A DNA stretch of 64,000 nt, from the NCBI RefSeq assembly GCF_007860015.1, contig NZ_SJPS01000001.1, forward strand, positions 1,486,101 to 1,550,100, written 5' to 3'. The translations under genes and the position numbers were made by a program. This DNA comes from Bythopirellula polymerisocia. GTDB taxonomy: Bacteria > Planctomycetota > Planctomycetia > Pirellulales > Lacipirellulaceae. Shown here one piece after another: positions 1-9,689 of the stretch; position 1 is the first letter of the stretch; each line of letters opens with the position of its first letter. The notes under the pieces are model-generated. The model was not told the DNA's origin, ran no database searches, and saw nothing but the letters and a program-made list of their open reading frames with translations.

Positions 1-621
1 GATCCTCGGTATACGGCCGATGGTGAACCTGCGGAAAAAGACAACTTCCCGTTAGACACGCCGGGGCTCTTCTCGCTGGGTGAATTCTCGATTAGTTCTA
101 TGGTTGCTGGGGAAACTGCGTCGTTCGACGGCTTGAACTTGGCGGTGATGTTGAACTTAGCCGCCTATTTTGAGGATACTCCGCAAGCGGGCTTGGTTAC
201 GCTAATACTGGAGCAGACGAACGCCACGGGAACTAACGACGCCACGTTCTTTTCGCACGAAGGCGATAGCCTGCTGGCTCCTCGGCTGGTCGTGGATGCA
301 ACTCTAGCTTCCCCGCCCGCGACAGCAAACGCTGACTTTGATGGGGATGGTGAAGTTGACGGTCGTGATTTCCTCATCTGGCAGCGAGGGTTCGGCAATG
401 CCGGTTCGCTGGCCACAGGGGATGCCAATAACGATGGCACTGTCGATGGTGTCGATCTCGGGATTTGGCAAACCCAGTACAATAACGCTGGGCTACTGGC
501 CACAGCGGAAGCGGTACCCGAGCCTGCGGGGCTAGTTCTACTGCTCGGCACGCTTGTGATGTTTTGCCGACCCTCGTCCCAACTCAATGAAATAAAGGAA
601 CCAGTGAGAGACAGGCTATAA
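1..621 (+). CDS. PEP-CTERM/dockerin-repeat secreted protein, C-terminal part (5' end outside window)
   Basis: The frame is open from the first base, so the gene starts upstream of the window. The visible C-terminal half has a beta-rich stretch ending in PRLVVDATL, which resembles the end of DNRLRE-type domains. Two Ca-binding dockerin-like repeats follow (ADFDGDGEVDGRDF and GDANNDGTVDGVDL), then a PEP-CTERM tail (VPEPAGLVLLLGTLVM plus a basic end). Such proteins are exported and sorted to the envelope by exosortase. The enzymatic or binding function lies outside the window. It is convergent with the pectate lyase gene, which hints at a carbohydrate-related role by context only. Confidence 0.8.
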   Translation, partial: DPRYTADGEPAEKDNFPLDTPGLFSLGEFSISSMVAGETASFDGLNLAVMLNLAAYFEDTPQAGLVTLILEQTNATGTNDATFFSHEGDSLLAPRLVVDATLASPPATANADFDGDGEVDGRDFLIWQRGFGNAGSLATGDANNDGTVDGVDLGIWQTQYNNAGLLATAEAVPEPAGLVLLLGTLVMFCRPSSQLNEIKEPVRDRL

Positions 622-698
622 CTGCCAAAAAGGAATTCGTCGAATCATGTAACTGGCTCATGTGTGAAGAAAAGATCATAAAGACAGACAAACCCGGG

Positions 699-727
699 TA
701 GTCGCCTGTCGCAAGGCAATGCGACTA
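699..727. terminator. Possible bidirectional hairpin between convergent genes
   Basis: Arms TAGTCGC (699-705) and GCGACTA (721-727) form a perfect 7-bp stem between the stops of two convergent genes. There is no strong U tract, so the terminator call is tentative. Confidence 0.3.
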
Positions 728-751
728 TCAGTCAAGATAGTTCAGATATAT

Positions 752-3700
752 TCACAAATATCGAGGTCGAGAGAGAATGCTGATGGTGGCCAGTCCGAGC
801 AATGCCACAACGCTAGAGGGCTCAGGCACATGAGTTGAGGCTGAGAGCGGTGACGAGAGATCACCTGTGAACTCTCTTTGCCAAGTGAGAAAATCGAAAC
901 CATCGGTGTCGAAGTCTCCGTCGGAGTCACCGTTGACAGTCGAGTCGTAGGAAGATTGCCATCTGGCGAGATCAAACTCATCGACATCCCCATCACCGTC
1001 GAAGTCAGCAGTGAATGGCGTGGAGACGTCCAACAGAACGCGATTTGTGCCGCTCTCGTAGCTGATACCCCACTGAAGCAGTCCACTAAGTGCCGGCCAG
1101 GAGATGCCCTCGCTAAATGTCCCTGCGATGCCGTTGCTGGCTGAGAGGATCTCGAAGATTTCGCCAGCCCTCGGCTGATAATCATCTGCGAGTACAACGT
1201 CGAGCATGCCTCCCAACGAGGCTAAGCCATTGACAGTAAGCTTGTTGTAAGAATCGGCACTGCCGATCTCAATGGCCATTTTGGCGCCAGAAGACTGCGT
1301 GTAGTTGCCATCCACGGTGAGTGTGCTCCCAAGGAGAAAACCTGTTGAGCCGTTGAGGGCAGTATCCAGCTGAAAAGAGTCGAGATTTGCAGTGGTCAGC
1401 ACAAAGCCGTCGAGAATTGTGCCGACTTCGCGCCCGCCGATGGCAAACGATTTCTGACCGACGGAAAGATTGTAGTCGATGCCAGCATTAAGCGCGGTCC
1501 ACACACCAGCAAGTGCAGGCAACGAGGGGGATAGCTTTACCCATTTGGCTGCGTCGGCGGCATTGTCGGGTGATTGGACTTCTTCATAAAAAGAAGTTGT
1601 CGTTTGGAGGATCGTGGAATGCCCCGACACCCACAAGCTATTGTTGCCGCCCGCTGAGGTTGAGGTGTCGCCAGGTATGACTGACAAACTGGGCTCTGCG
1701 ATGCGTGCGAACAGATACCAGGCACCAGCCTGGGGAATATCAACTGTAGTTGAAATCAGTCCGCTCGCGAGGGGAGCGCTAAGGCTTTCGTTATTCACCA
1801 TTACGATGCCGCCACCGAAGAGACCGCTGCCGTTGTAGGAACCACCGTTGCCAGTGCCGTGGACGGCGTTGTCGAATACTGCCCAATCGCTGCTGAGGTT
1901 GAGGTCCTCAGCCTGGATGCCGATCGTATGGACCGAACCAGTCTTTTCTCCATAGGGGCGAACTAACGAGCCGGCAGTTGCCGTGAGATTGCCGGTAATG
2001 GTCCCCTTACCTGCGATCGTCTGCGAATTGCCCAGAATCAGCCCGCCTGACACGGCGGAGGCGTCTAGCGTGGTGCCGGCTTCCAACTCAACTGAGGAAA
2101 CGTTCGAGATCGACGCCGTAGGGCCTAATTTCACTGATCCTTCTTGAATGAGAACTGGCCCACTGAATGTGTTAACTCCCGAAAGCGTCAGACTGCCCGC
2201 CCCGCGCTTGGTAAAGCCGCCGGTGCCTGAGATGTTTCCAGAGATTTCACCACTATAGCCGTTGGTGTCGATCGTACCGCCAACGGCGCCGAGGGTTGTG
2301 GCAACCTTGATGTCGGGTACGCCGGTCGCTCGAAACATGCCTCCATTGAAGATGAGCGTGGCAGTACCACCGGCGGAGGCAATGGTTCCTGTCTGGAGCA
2401 TGCCCCCAGTCCCGATGGTGATTGCCCCAGCCTGGCTCGGAGTAGCGACCAGCGTCCGTCCTGACGTGACCTGGCCGTCGCTGATTGTGAGCGAGTGACT
2501 CAACGTCGCCGTGTCGAAGACGTCAAGTGTGCCGCCCGTAACGTTCATCGAGCCATCAACGTTAAGTCGTCGAGCGAACGCGTGCCCGCCTGTCAGGCTG
2601 AGATTACCGGTCGCGATCGCGTCGTCAGCAAGCGTCGGTACGCCGCTGATCCAAGATGAAGCATTCGCCCATGAACCACCGGCAGAGGTCACAACGGTTC
2701 CGTCGCCACCAAGTTCGTTGAGGTATTCTTCGAGCCGGATATAGCCGGCGCCGTTGAGTCCCTTCCAATCGATCGCATTGGCTGGGTTCAGCCCGCGGGA
2801 GAGTTCCCAGTTGTCGGCGATGCCGTCTTTGTCAGCATCAACAAGTCGGGCACGGGGGTTTAAGTAAATGGGATTGGTACCGTAGCCGGGGAACAAGTCG
2901 CTTTCCCGGACGATCACGCCTCCGAGAGTACCGTAGCTGGTGACCTCTTGCATCAGTCGGGTGTCGACCGCGTCGCGGATAATCGAGACCCCAGCGTTCT
3001 CAACAACGTGTGCCACTGCCTGCTGGGCGGTCATCGCTGTGTTAGTGGGAAAGGCATGGCGAGTTGCTACGACGTCCGCACCTGGATAGCTCGTATTGAG
3101 AGTGCCGTTAAGAATGCCGTCGCGATTCGAGTCGACCCAATTGTCATTTGCGTAGATGTGGAAAGTGGGCGTGCCATCTTTGAACGGTGCGCTGCCATCG
3201 ATTGGCCCCTCGATGAAGTAGTTGCCCTCGACGTTGGCGTGCGACGTGCCGGCGGTATCGCCCATGATATAGCCGGCCGATTCCCAGCCGTAAACGACGT
3301 TGTTGATGAACTCGTTCTCGCCGCGGACCTTGGGGTTCCTGGTCACGTTGTCAGTAAACAAGCTCTTGATGATACTAAAGCGGCTGCCATCGCCGGGCTG
3401 CATCAGGCCACCGGTGCTATGTCCGACGACGTCGAGGCCTTGGCCGATGATCGAGTTCTGGATCGTAAGATTGTCGATGATCTGGCCGGTGTCGGGGTTG
3501 ATGTCGAACGTGCCGTCGACGCCCCAAGTGATCGACATGTGGTCGAACATCATGTTCGTGCCCCGGACGATCGAGGCGGCGTCGACGCGGCCCTGGCTCG
3601 TGCCGAGCCGCACGGCCCAGTGGCGGCTGATTAGATTGTTGGCGCCGTGAAAGGCGGCCCGGTTGCCGTACACTGAGAAGCCGCCGGGCGCGGTCTGGCC

Positions 3701-3997
3701 GGCGATTGTGAGATTGCTGGCGAACGTCAGGGGGCTGCTCGGCTCAAGGATCCCGCCGACGTCGAAGACGACGAAGCGATTCGACTGGCTAACAGCGTCG
3801 CGGAACGAGCCGGTACCTGAATCGTTGAGGTTGGTGACGTGATAGACGCTGGCTGAACCGAGGTTGGTGCGCGCGCCCGTAGCAAACTGTCCAAAACCTT
3901 CCGCCTCTGGGAATGCCTTAACTTGAGCTTCAGCGAGCTCTGATGTATTGCAAACACACAGAAGTGTGAGTACTCCGATAAGTACGAGATATCGCAT
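752..3997 (-). CDS. Secreted pectate lyase-like (PL1 type) protein with autotransporter-type repeat, dockerin-like repeats and PEP-CTERM
   Basis: The ATG at 3997 is chosen because it starts a clean signal peptide (MRYLVLIGVLTLL...AEA). Upstream in-frame codons would put charged residues before it. The mature N-terminus (FPEAEGFG) and the next ~380 residues form a right-handed beta-helix of pectate lyase type, with motifs such as LTIAGQTAPGG and DHMSITWG. Then come a TSP3-like DADKDGIADNWE segment, a beta-strand region with a PATR-like repeat (TKRGAGSLTLSG), dockerin-like repeats (DFDGDGDVDEFD) and a VPEPSS PEP-CTERM anchor. The likely role is extracellular cleavage of pectate. Catalytic residues were not verified, and the modular length (1081 aa) is far above a simple PL1 enzyme. 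Confidence 0.8.
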   Translation of the reverse strand: MRYLVLIGVLTLLCVCNTSELAEAQVKAFPEAEGFGQFATGARTNLGSASVYHVTNLNDSGTGSFRDAVSQSNRFVVFDVGGILEPSSPLTFASNLTIAGQTAPGGFSVYGNRAAFHGANNLISRHWAVRLGTSQGRVDAASIVRGTNMMFDHMSITWGVDGTFDINPDTGQIIDNLTIQNSIIGQGLDVVGHSTGGLMQPGDGSRFSIIKSLFTDNVTRNPKVRGENEFINNVVYGWESAGYIMGDTAGTSHANVEGNYFIEGPIDGSAPFKDGTPTFHIYANDNWVDSNRDGILNGTLNTSYPGADVVATRHAFPTNTAMTAQQAVAHVVENAGVSIIRDAVDTRLMQEVTSYGTLGGVIVRESDLFPGYGTNPIYLNPRARLVDADKDGIADNWELSRGLNPANAIDWKGLNGAGYIRLEEYLNELGGDGTVVTSAGGSWANASSWISGVPTLADDAIATGNLSLTGGHAFARRLNVDGSMNVTGGTLDVFDTATLSHSLTISDGQVTSGRTLVATPSQAGAITIGTGGMLQTGTIASAGGTATLIFNGGMFRATGVPDIKVATTLGAVGGTIDTNGYSGEISGNISGTGGFTKRGAGSLTLSGVNTFSGPVLIQEGSVKLGPTASISNVSSVELEAGTTLDASAVSGGLILGNSQTIAGKGTITGNLTATAGSLVRPYGEKTGSVHTIGIQAEDLNLSSDWAVFDNAVHGTGNGGSYNGSGLFGGGIVMVNNESLSAPLASGLISTTVDIPQAGAWYLFARIAEPSLSVIPGDTSTSAGGNNSLWVSGHSTILQTTTSFYEEVQSPDNAADAAKWVKLSPSLPALAGVWTALNAGIDYNLSVGQKSFAIGGREVGTILDGFVLTTANLDSFQLDTALNGSTGFLLGSTLTVDGNYTQSSGAKMAIEIGSADSYNKLTVNGLASLGGMLDVVLADDYQPRAGEIFEILSASNGIAGTFSEGISWPALSGLLQWGISYESGTNRVLLDVSTPFTADFDGDGDVDEFDLARWQSSYDSTVNGDSDGDFDTDGFDFLTWQREFTGDLSSPLSASTHVPEPSSVVALLGLATISILSRPRYL

Positions 3998-4381
3998 TTG
4001 CCTGTTTCTGTATAGGTGTTCCGCAACTTCTACGCCCAACTTCTATTGTACATAAACACTACAAACAGACATTTTGGTGGGGGCGTTCAACCGACTTAAA
4101 TCTTGCAAATCTCAGACGAGATTGCGCAACCTATCGAATTTATCCGAAAGGTTTAGAGTTTTAATGAGTAACTTTTGTAGGGCGAGTAGTTTTGTCGGCG
4201 CAGGGAGGCACTTATCTTTTTCAGTCCACCTCAGGCAATTCAACAACTTCTCACTCCGCCCCAATAGGTTGGTAAACCTACTGGCGAATAATTCGCATTC
4301 CATTGCGACGATTCACCTGCCAACAGAACTACCCTTTCGACAAAGGAAACAACGGAGAAACAGCTTACGGCGAATGCCATA
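3998..4381. other. Intergenic gap upstream of the pectate lyase gene
   Basis: No supportable gene. It must carry the minus-strand promoter and leader of the pectate lyase gene. An 8-bp palindrome TTGCGCAA at 4122-4129 resembles the centre of LacI-family operators, but nothing else supports an operator. Confidence 0.4.
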
Positions 4382-5410
4382 CTACTTCGATTCCTGCAGA
4401 CGCTCTCGGAGGCGTTTCCTGAAATCTTCGACGTCTGCTTGGCGGATTGGCTGGCAATTGACGTTGATCGCTCCGCCTCCCACGATTGGTAATTCACGCG
4501 ACTTGCCATTGTGAAGCTGTGTCAGCATCCGTACTGCCTCGTAGCCGTACTTATAAGGGTCTTGTGCGACAGTAGCGTAGATATTGCCCGCTTCAATGCC
4601 ATCGAGAGTGTCATCGAGTTCGTCGAATACGACGAGCTTGATCTTGCCAAGCTTCCCCGCTTTCTCGAGGGCTTCCAAGAGCAGTGGACCTTGGTAGGCA
4701 TTCATGCCCACCATGCAGGCGAGATCCTCATGGTCTTCCATGGCTTTGGCAATATTCTCTTGGGATTTGGCTCGATCTCCATCGTCCGTTAAGTATGCGA
4801 CAGTTTGCCAGTTGAGTGCCGAATCGTCTTGTCCTGGATTCTTTGATTGTTCTTGCTCACCTTCCTCAAAACCGGATTTGCGTTCCAGCATGTTGTTCTT
4901 GGTCATGTTGGAAAGAAATACGGCAATCTTGCCTCCCTCTGGAATCGCTTCTCGCACCAATTCGTGAGCCGTCTTGCCTGCAAGGTAATTGCTGGTTCCA
5001 ATGTAGTATTGGCGTTCAGAGAGAGGGGCATCAGAATCGTAGGTAACAACGTTCATCTTGCCGGCCAGTCGGTTGATCAGCAACGTCTGACCTTGGGCGT
5101 CCAGAGGGCTCACGGCACAACCATCAATCTCATCCGCATTCAGGCCGAGGAGAATCTGCGTTTGCTCTTCCAAGCCCCCATCCAGGGAAGGCATCTCTAT
5201 CTTCAACTTCGCATTGTGCTCTTGTGCCGCGGCTTCAGCACCTTTGGCCGTGAGTTGCCAATAATCGTTGTCCCCTCCCGTAACAAAAACTACTCGCGTC
5301 GTCTGAGGTGGAAGAGAATCTGTTTCTGGCAGGATTTGACTGCGGTACCAAAATGCGGCCCCAACTGCTGCAAGCAACAAAACCCATAACCAGATTCGAT
5401 TTTCCGACAT
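4382..5410 (-). CDS. Periplasmic sugar-binding protein (RbsB/LacI-type, Peripla_BP_4)
   Basis: The 342-aa protein has an N-terminal hydrophobic anchor (WLWVLLLAAVGAAFWY, about residues 8-23). A two-lobe type I binding-protein fold follows. Recognisable pieces are VVFVTGGDNDYWQLTAKGAEAA at the start of the fold, the hinge-side NADEIDGCAVSPLDA, YYIGTSNYLAGKTA, and VVFDELDDTLDGIEAG near the C-terminus. The family binds monosaccharides for ABC import. No permease or ATPase gene lies next to it, so it may work with a distant transporter or as a sensor. The pectin context suggests galacturonate, rhamnose or a related sugar; this is inference. Confidence 0.8.
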   Translation of the reverse strand: MSENRIWLWVLLLAAVGAAFWYRSQILPETDSLPPQTTRVVFVTGGDNDYWQLTAKGAEAAAQEHNAKLKIEMPSLDGGLEEQTQILLGLNADEIDGCAVSPLDAQGQTLLINRLAGKMNVVTYDSDAPLSERQYYIGTSNYLAGKTAHELVREAIPEGGKIAVFLSNMTKNNMLERKSGFEEGEQEQSKNPGQDDSALNWQTVAYLTDDGDRAKSQENIAKAMEDHEDLACMVGMNAYQGPLLLEALEKAGKLGKIKLVVFDELDDTLDGIEAGNIYATVAQDPYKYGYEAVRMLTQLHNGKSRELPIVGGGAINVNCQPIRQADVEDFRKRLRERLQESK

Positions 5411-5628
5411 CAGATACCTCGCAATGACAGCTTTGCACGAAATAGTTGAAGAGATTGAATAGCAGAGCCTATTATCTATTGGGATGCGTTAATGAAGCAA
5501 GTCGTCTTGGAACGAGTTGAACAGATTTGCAAATTCTTGCTCCCTATATTTTTCTCAGTGGGTCTCGTATTATTGGAGAATTCGCTGGACTCATATCTTT
5601 TCCCGTGCGCCCCCTCTGGTACTACACC

Positions 5629-7566
5629 ATGCATTTTCGTTGTTTTGTTGCGGGTTGCTTTCTTCCAGGCATATTTGGATTCATGGGCATGTGCTTGATT
5701 TCCGTTGCGACGGCGGGTACTCCTGAAACTCATGTTCCTGATATGGTCGTAGCCTCTGATGGGAGCGGCGATTTCACGTCTTTGCAAGCCGCCATCGAAA
5801 CGATTCCGGTCAGCAACACACACCGCATCACGATCTTTCTCCGCGACGGAGTTTACGAAGAAAAAGTGCTGCTTCGTCAAAGCCGCGTCTCCATTGTTGG
5901 GGAAAGTCGCGGAGGAGTGCGACTCCAGTTCAACGCCCCTCGGAGCGAATATGACCGCCGCTACGACCCGATTGGTGCAGGCGTGGTTAACGTGTACGGC
6001 ACGGACAATGTGATTCGCAACTTGACTATTGAGAACACTCAGCAAACTCCCGAGCATGCATTCGCGCTATACGGACAGCCACAAAGATTCATTCTTGATG
6101 ACTGCGACGTGGTGGGCGTAGGAGGTGACACCGTATCACTGTGGAACACTTCTTTCGGGATGTATTATCACCGCAATTGCAGGTTCAAAGGTGGAGTCGA
6201 TTTCGTTTGCCCGCGGGGATGGTGCTTTGTGCGTGATTGCCAGTTCGAGTCTGCAAGCCGCAGTGCCGCCCTGTGGCACGATGGACACATGGACCTCGAC
6301 ATGAAGTTTGTGTTGCGAGACTGTAGCTTTGATGGTCCGCCTGATTTTTGGCTTGGTCGAAATCATTATCCGTCTCAATTTTATCTGCTTGATTGCCGAT
6401 TTGCTGAAAACCTTTTAGACAAACCCATTGGCGTTGTTAAGGACCTTAGTGGTATTGCAGACCCTGAAGTTTACAAGAGGAAATACTTTTTCGATTGCCA
6501 CCGAGAGGAAGGTGACTATTCTTGGTTTGCAGACAATCTTGAAACCGCTGTCGGCAGCCCTTCGGTTGAAGAAATCACGCCCGCGTGGACCTTTGCTGGG
6601 CGATGGGACCCAGAATCCACAAGTGCACCGAGCATTATTGAACTTGAGATTAAAGACAATGAAGTACACGTTCACTTTAGTGAATGTGTTGTTGGTGCCG
6701 ATCAAGTTGAAGTTCTTCGAGAAGATGGGTCCATCGCCAAGTTCAGTGAAGGTGATGGTAGTGATTGGCTCATTTTTCAAGGGGGGACAATTGAATCCAC
6801 TCCGATTCGCTTAGAAACCAAGGGGGATTCAATACTGGGGACTATTGCGACTCTTTCGCCAAGGCAAGTCGAATCGCAATCCCTGCCAGAGTCTTCACCA
6901 TGCAAAGAAATCAAGATTGTACTGGCGGGAGACTCGACGGTGGCTACCTACGAAGGGGGCCACGCATACCAAGGTTGGGGTTGGGCGCTTGGGCAGTTGT
7001 TTGACAAGCGGGTGACTGTAATCAACGAAGCTCAGGGAGGTCGGAGTTCCAAGAGCTATCGAGAGGAAGGACACTGGAATCGTGCAATCGGCCAGGAGGC
7101 CGACTACGTGCTGATCCAATTTGGGCACAACGACAATCCAGGTAAAGGCCCTGAACGCGAGACTGATCCCTCGCCAGACGGCGACTTCCGCAAGAATATT
7201 GCCCGCTATGTCGAAGAGGCACGCGATAGCGGTGCGAAAGTGGTCCTGATAACTCCTACGACTCGGCGGATTTTTGTGGAAGGTGATCGTATCGATCCCA
7301 CTGAGGGCAACCTGACTTACGCTGAAGCGGTACTTGCCGTAGGCGAGGATCTCGGCTGCCCGGTCGTTGATATGAATCGACTTACACGCGAGCTATTCGA
7401 GCGACTCGGGCCACAGTCAAGCGACTGGATTCAGCCTCTCGGCGACACAACGCACTTTACCCCTGCGGGTGCGAAGCGAATTGCAGTCACGTTGGCAAGC
7501 AAATTGGTCGAGGTTGAACCATCACTCAACCTCTACTTGCTGCCCGATTCGCTGTTCTCTCATTGA
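5629..7566 (+). CDS. Pectin methylesterase (CE8) fused to SGNH acetylesterase (CE12 type)
   Basis: The start at 5629 gives a signal peptide (MHFRCFVAGCFLPGIFGFM...ATAG); an ATG 34 codons upstream would hide it. Residues ~36-330 are a pectinesterase beta-helix opening with VVASDGSGDFTSLQAAI. They carry GDTVS (Asp167) and GVDFVCP (Asp191), matching the two catalytic aspartates of CE8. A linker is followed by a GDSL/SGNH domain (~430-640): GDST with Ser436, GGRSS, FGHND and GDTTH with Asp606/His609, the CE12 rhamnogalacturonan acetylesterase layout. One exported protein would thus remove both methyl and acetyl groups from pectin. It is divergent from the sugar-binding gene and convergent with the GH28 gene. 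Confidence 0.9.
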   Translation: MHFRCFVAGCFLPGIFGFMGMCLISVATAGTPETHVPDMVVASDGSGDFTSLQAAIETIPVSNTHRITIFLRDGVYEEKVLLRQSRVSIVGESRGGVRLQFNAPRSEYDRRYDPIGAGVVNVYGTDNVIRNLTIENTQQTPEHAFALYGQPQRFILDDCDVVGVGGDTVSLWNTSFGMYYHRNCRFKGGVDFVCPRGWCFVRDCQFESASRSAALWHDGHMDLDMKFVLRDCSFDGPPDFWLGRNHYPSQFYLLDCRFAENLLDKPIGVVKDLSGIADPEVYKRKYFFDCHREEGDYSWFADNLETAVGSPSVEEITPAWTFAGRWDPESTSAPSIIELEIKDNEVHVHFSECVVGADQVEVLREDGSIAKFSEGDGSDWLIFQGGTIESTPIRLETKGDSILGTIATLSPRQVESQSLPESSPCKEIKIVLAGDSTVATYEGGHAYQGWGWALGQLFDKRVTVINEAQGGRSSKSYREEGHWNRAIGQEADYVLIQFGHNDNPGKGPERETDPSPDGDFRKNIARYVEEARDSGAKVVLITPTTRRIFVEGDRIDPTEGNLTYAEAVLAVGEDLGCPVVDMNRLTRELFERLGPQSSDWIQPLGDTTHFTPAGAKRIAVTLASKLVEVEPSLNLYLLPDSLFSH

Positions 7567-7602
7567 TCACTTGGAATCACTGCAGCTGATGTAGAATTCG
7601 GC

Positions 7603-9006
7603 CTAGCGAGGCTGACTCACATCCAGAAAAAACATGTGCTTAACATTTTCGATGACGCTCGGTTCCGATGCGTTATAGAATCTGCAATTCTTCAAGTAAA
7701 CATGGTCGATCGGCTGTTCCGGCAGGCCGACTAGATACAGAGGGTATTGGCATTTCTGAGAGGTAACATTCTCAAGGAATATGTTGCGAACGGCCGGAAA
7801 GAATTCTCCGCTTTCGTCCCAGTACTGTAGATTAATGCTCAAGACAGCTTCGCTGACTTCGCCCACTTCAATATTGCGGACAAATAGATTTTCCAGAAAA
7901 CCGCCTCGCAGGGAATTGGATTTTAGGCGTATGGCCCGTTCCAGCTGGGGGCTACTCATTTGGCAATCCTCGACGAAAATATTTCGAATTCCGCCGCTCA
8001 TTTCACTTCCCAACACCACCCCGCCATGCCCGTCTTTCATAGTGCAGCCGCGGATAATGATATTCTCGCTCGGAACGTTAATGCGTCTGCCGTCAACATT
8101 GCGGCCCGATTTGATGGCGATGCAGTCGTCGCCAGTATTGAATAAGCAATTCTCGATCAAAACATTACGACATGATTCAGGATCGCAGCCGTCATTATTG
8201 GGGCCGTGACTGTCAACGGTTACATTCCGAATAGTCAGATTTGAGGAAAGCACTGGGTTAATCACCCACATAGGTGAATTCATAAACTTCACCCCTTCAA
8301 TCAGGACGTTCTTCGACCGATAGGGTTGAATAAAACTTGAGCGAAGAAAGTGACCCTTCCCAAAGATCCTCTCTCCGGGAGGGACACCTGCGTCAGCAAG
8401 CAGAACAAGCTTTTCCACATCTTTAATCTGGTCAGGGTCTCCACGATGCCAGCCCGTCTCATCGGCTCCACCCCAGTGACCTTTCCAGTTCCACCACCGA
8501 TTCGGCCCCGCCTGCCCGTCGAGTACTCCTTCGCCGGTAATGGCAATATTCTCTTGTTCGAAGGCATAGATCAGGGGTGAGTAGTTCATCACCTCGGTGC
8601 CCTCGAACCTTGTTAGTACCATTGGCAAATAGTCTTCTGGCGTCGTACTAAAAGTAATTGTTGCATCTTTTTCGAGATGCAGATTCACTTTGCTTAGCAG
8701 GTGAATAGGACCCTTGACGAACCATCGGCCAGCAGGTGCAACGACTCGCCCGCCACCAGAATTTGCACATTCGGTGATGGCTGCTTGAAAAGCGGCATGG
8801 CAATCGAAGTTACCGTCCCCGATTGCGCCAAAATCCGTCACGAGAAAATCCCGATCGGGAAATTCCGGTGATTTAATCTGAGCAAGTATACTGGGAACGG
8901 AATCCCAGTCGCTATGCTTCAACTCCGCCACCACTGCCGAGGTTGAATTCGAATAGACGGCAATAGATGTGATGGTGGTAAAGAGTAGCCATATGAGATG
9001 TTTCAA
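7603..9006 (-). CDS. Secreted polygalacturonase (GH28)
   Basis: The 467-aa enzyme starts at a TTG. A signal peptide (LKHLIWLLFTTITSIAVYS) begins exactly there and AAGGAA stands 8 nt upstream; the ATG at 9096 would prepend 30 non-signal residues. The domain opens with VTDFGAIGDG, the usual GH28 N-terminus, and carries the catalytic signature: NNDGCDPESC, GDDCIAIKSG (Asp293/Asp294), GHGGVVLGSE with the conserved His, and the RAIRLKS substrate-binding motif. It hydrolyses alpha-1,4-galacturonan after demethylation, which fits the neighbouring esterase. Confidence 0.92.
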   Translation of the reverse strand: MKHLIWLLFTTITSIAVYSNSTSAVVAELKHSDWDSVPSILAQIKSPEFPDRDFLVTDFGAIGDGNFDCHAAFQAAITECANSGGGRVVAPAGRWFVKGPIHLLSKVNLHLEKDATITFSTTPEDYLPMVLTRFEGTEVMNYSPLIYAFEQENIAITGEGVLDGQAGPNRWWNWKGHWGGADETGWHRGDPDQIKDVEKLVLLADAGVPPGERIFGKGHFLRSSFIQPYRSKNVLIEGVKFMNSPMWVINPVLSSNLTIRNVTVDSHGPNNDGCDPESCRNVLIENCLFNTGDDCIAIKSGRNVDGRRINVPSENIIIRGCTMKDGHGGVVLGSEMSGGIRNIFVEDCQMSSPQLERAIRLKSNSLRGGFLENLFVRNIEVGEVSEAVLSINLQYWDESGEFFPAVRNIFLENVTSQKCQYPLYLVGLPEQPIDHVYLKNCRFYNASEPSVIENVKHMFFLDVSQPR

Positions 9007-9014
9007 GAAAAAGA

Positions 9015-9020
9015 TTCCTT
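9015..9020 (-). promoter_or_regulatory. Ribosome binding site that fixes the TTG start of the GH28 gene
   Basis: Minus-strand AAGGAA lies 8 nt before TTG (9006). No comparable site precedes the ATG at 9096. Confidence 0.65.
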
Positions 9021-9242
9021 GCGAATTGAGAATGGAGGGAGGCTTAACCTCAATTCTAACAGTCGGACAATGCACAATTAGTGAGGATTTTTGCAAAAAG
9101 TGTATAGATTGAATTGCTGCGGTTCAATCTGCAATGAGATAAATAGAGCGATTTGGACCGAATTTGCCCGCGTCGCCCGGAGTGCAACGGGGAAGCCCAA
9201 ATACCCAAGTCAGCGAGTCTGCCGAAGATGGCAGGTCAAAGA

Positions 9243-9629
9243 CTACTCGTCAATCTCCGCGTCCTTCACAATCACGGGTTCGCCCTTTGCAGGGGTAATC
9301 TCGACGTGCCGAATCCCAAGGCCCGCCCGATCTGAGGTGATCTTCACATTCATGAGCAGCATGTCCTTGATTGGGCTCTCAGGTAGGTCCAAGATGAAAC
9401 CGGCATCTCTGGTGCTGGTGGCCGTCAGATTGCGAATCGTAATGTTGCCGTACTCCGGCGTCGTCTTGTTAACCAGTTTAGGCTGTTTGATCGCTGGGAT
9501 CTTTGGGTAGTAGCACGTGATCGTGATCGCCCCCGCAACATCCTTCATGGCGATGTTTTCGTTGAGCATGTTCGATACGGGCCCGCCATTCTTACGGTCG
9601 GTCTTGATCCGGAGAGGTGAGCAAGAATT
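9243..9629 (-). pseudogene. C-terminal remnant of a second GH28 polygalacturonase
   Basis: About 130 codons match the end of GH28 enzymes: SPLRIKTDRKNGG, NENIAMKDV, ITITCYYPKIP, then a final beta-strand region ending DAEIDE. The catalytic core is missing. Upstream of ~9629 the frame runs into unrelated DNA that belongs to leader element A. It is therefore a decayed paralogue whose 5' two thirds were lost, perhaps when the element or its gene moved in. Confidence 0.75.
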
Positions 9630-9689
9630 GCGAACGGCCTGTAGGGCTAGTAATCCTGTGGAGTAAGGCGCATACTGGTGGTTTAGTAC

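Noticed and set aside
2948..3634. 228-codon plus-strand frame opposite the pectate lyase gene
   Set aside because: It is a shadow of the minus-strand gene; the composition follows its reading frame and there are no motifs.
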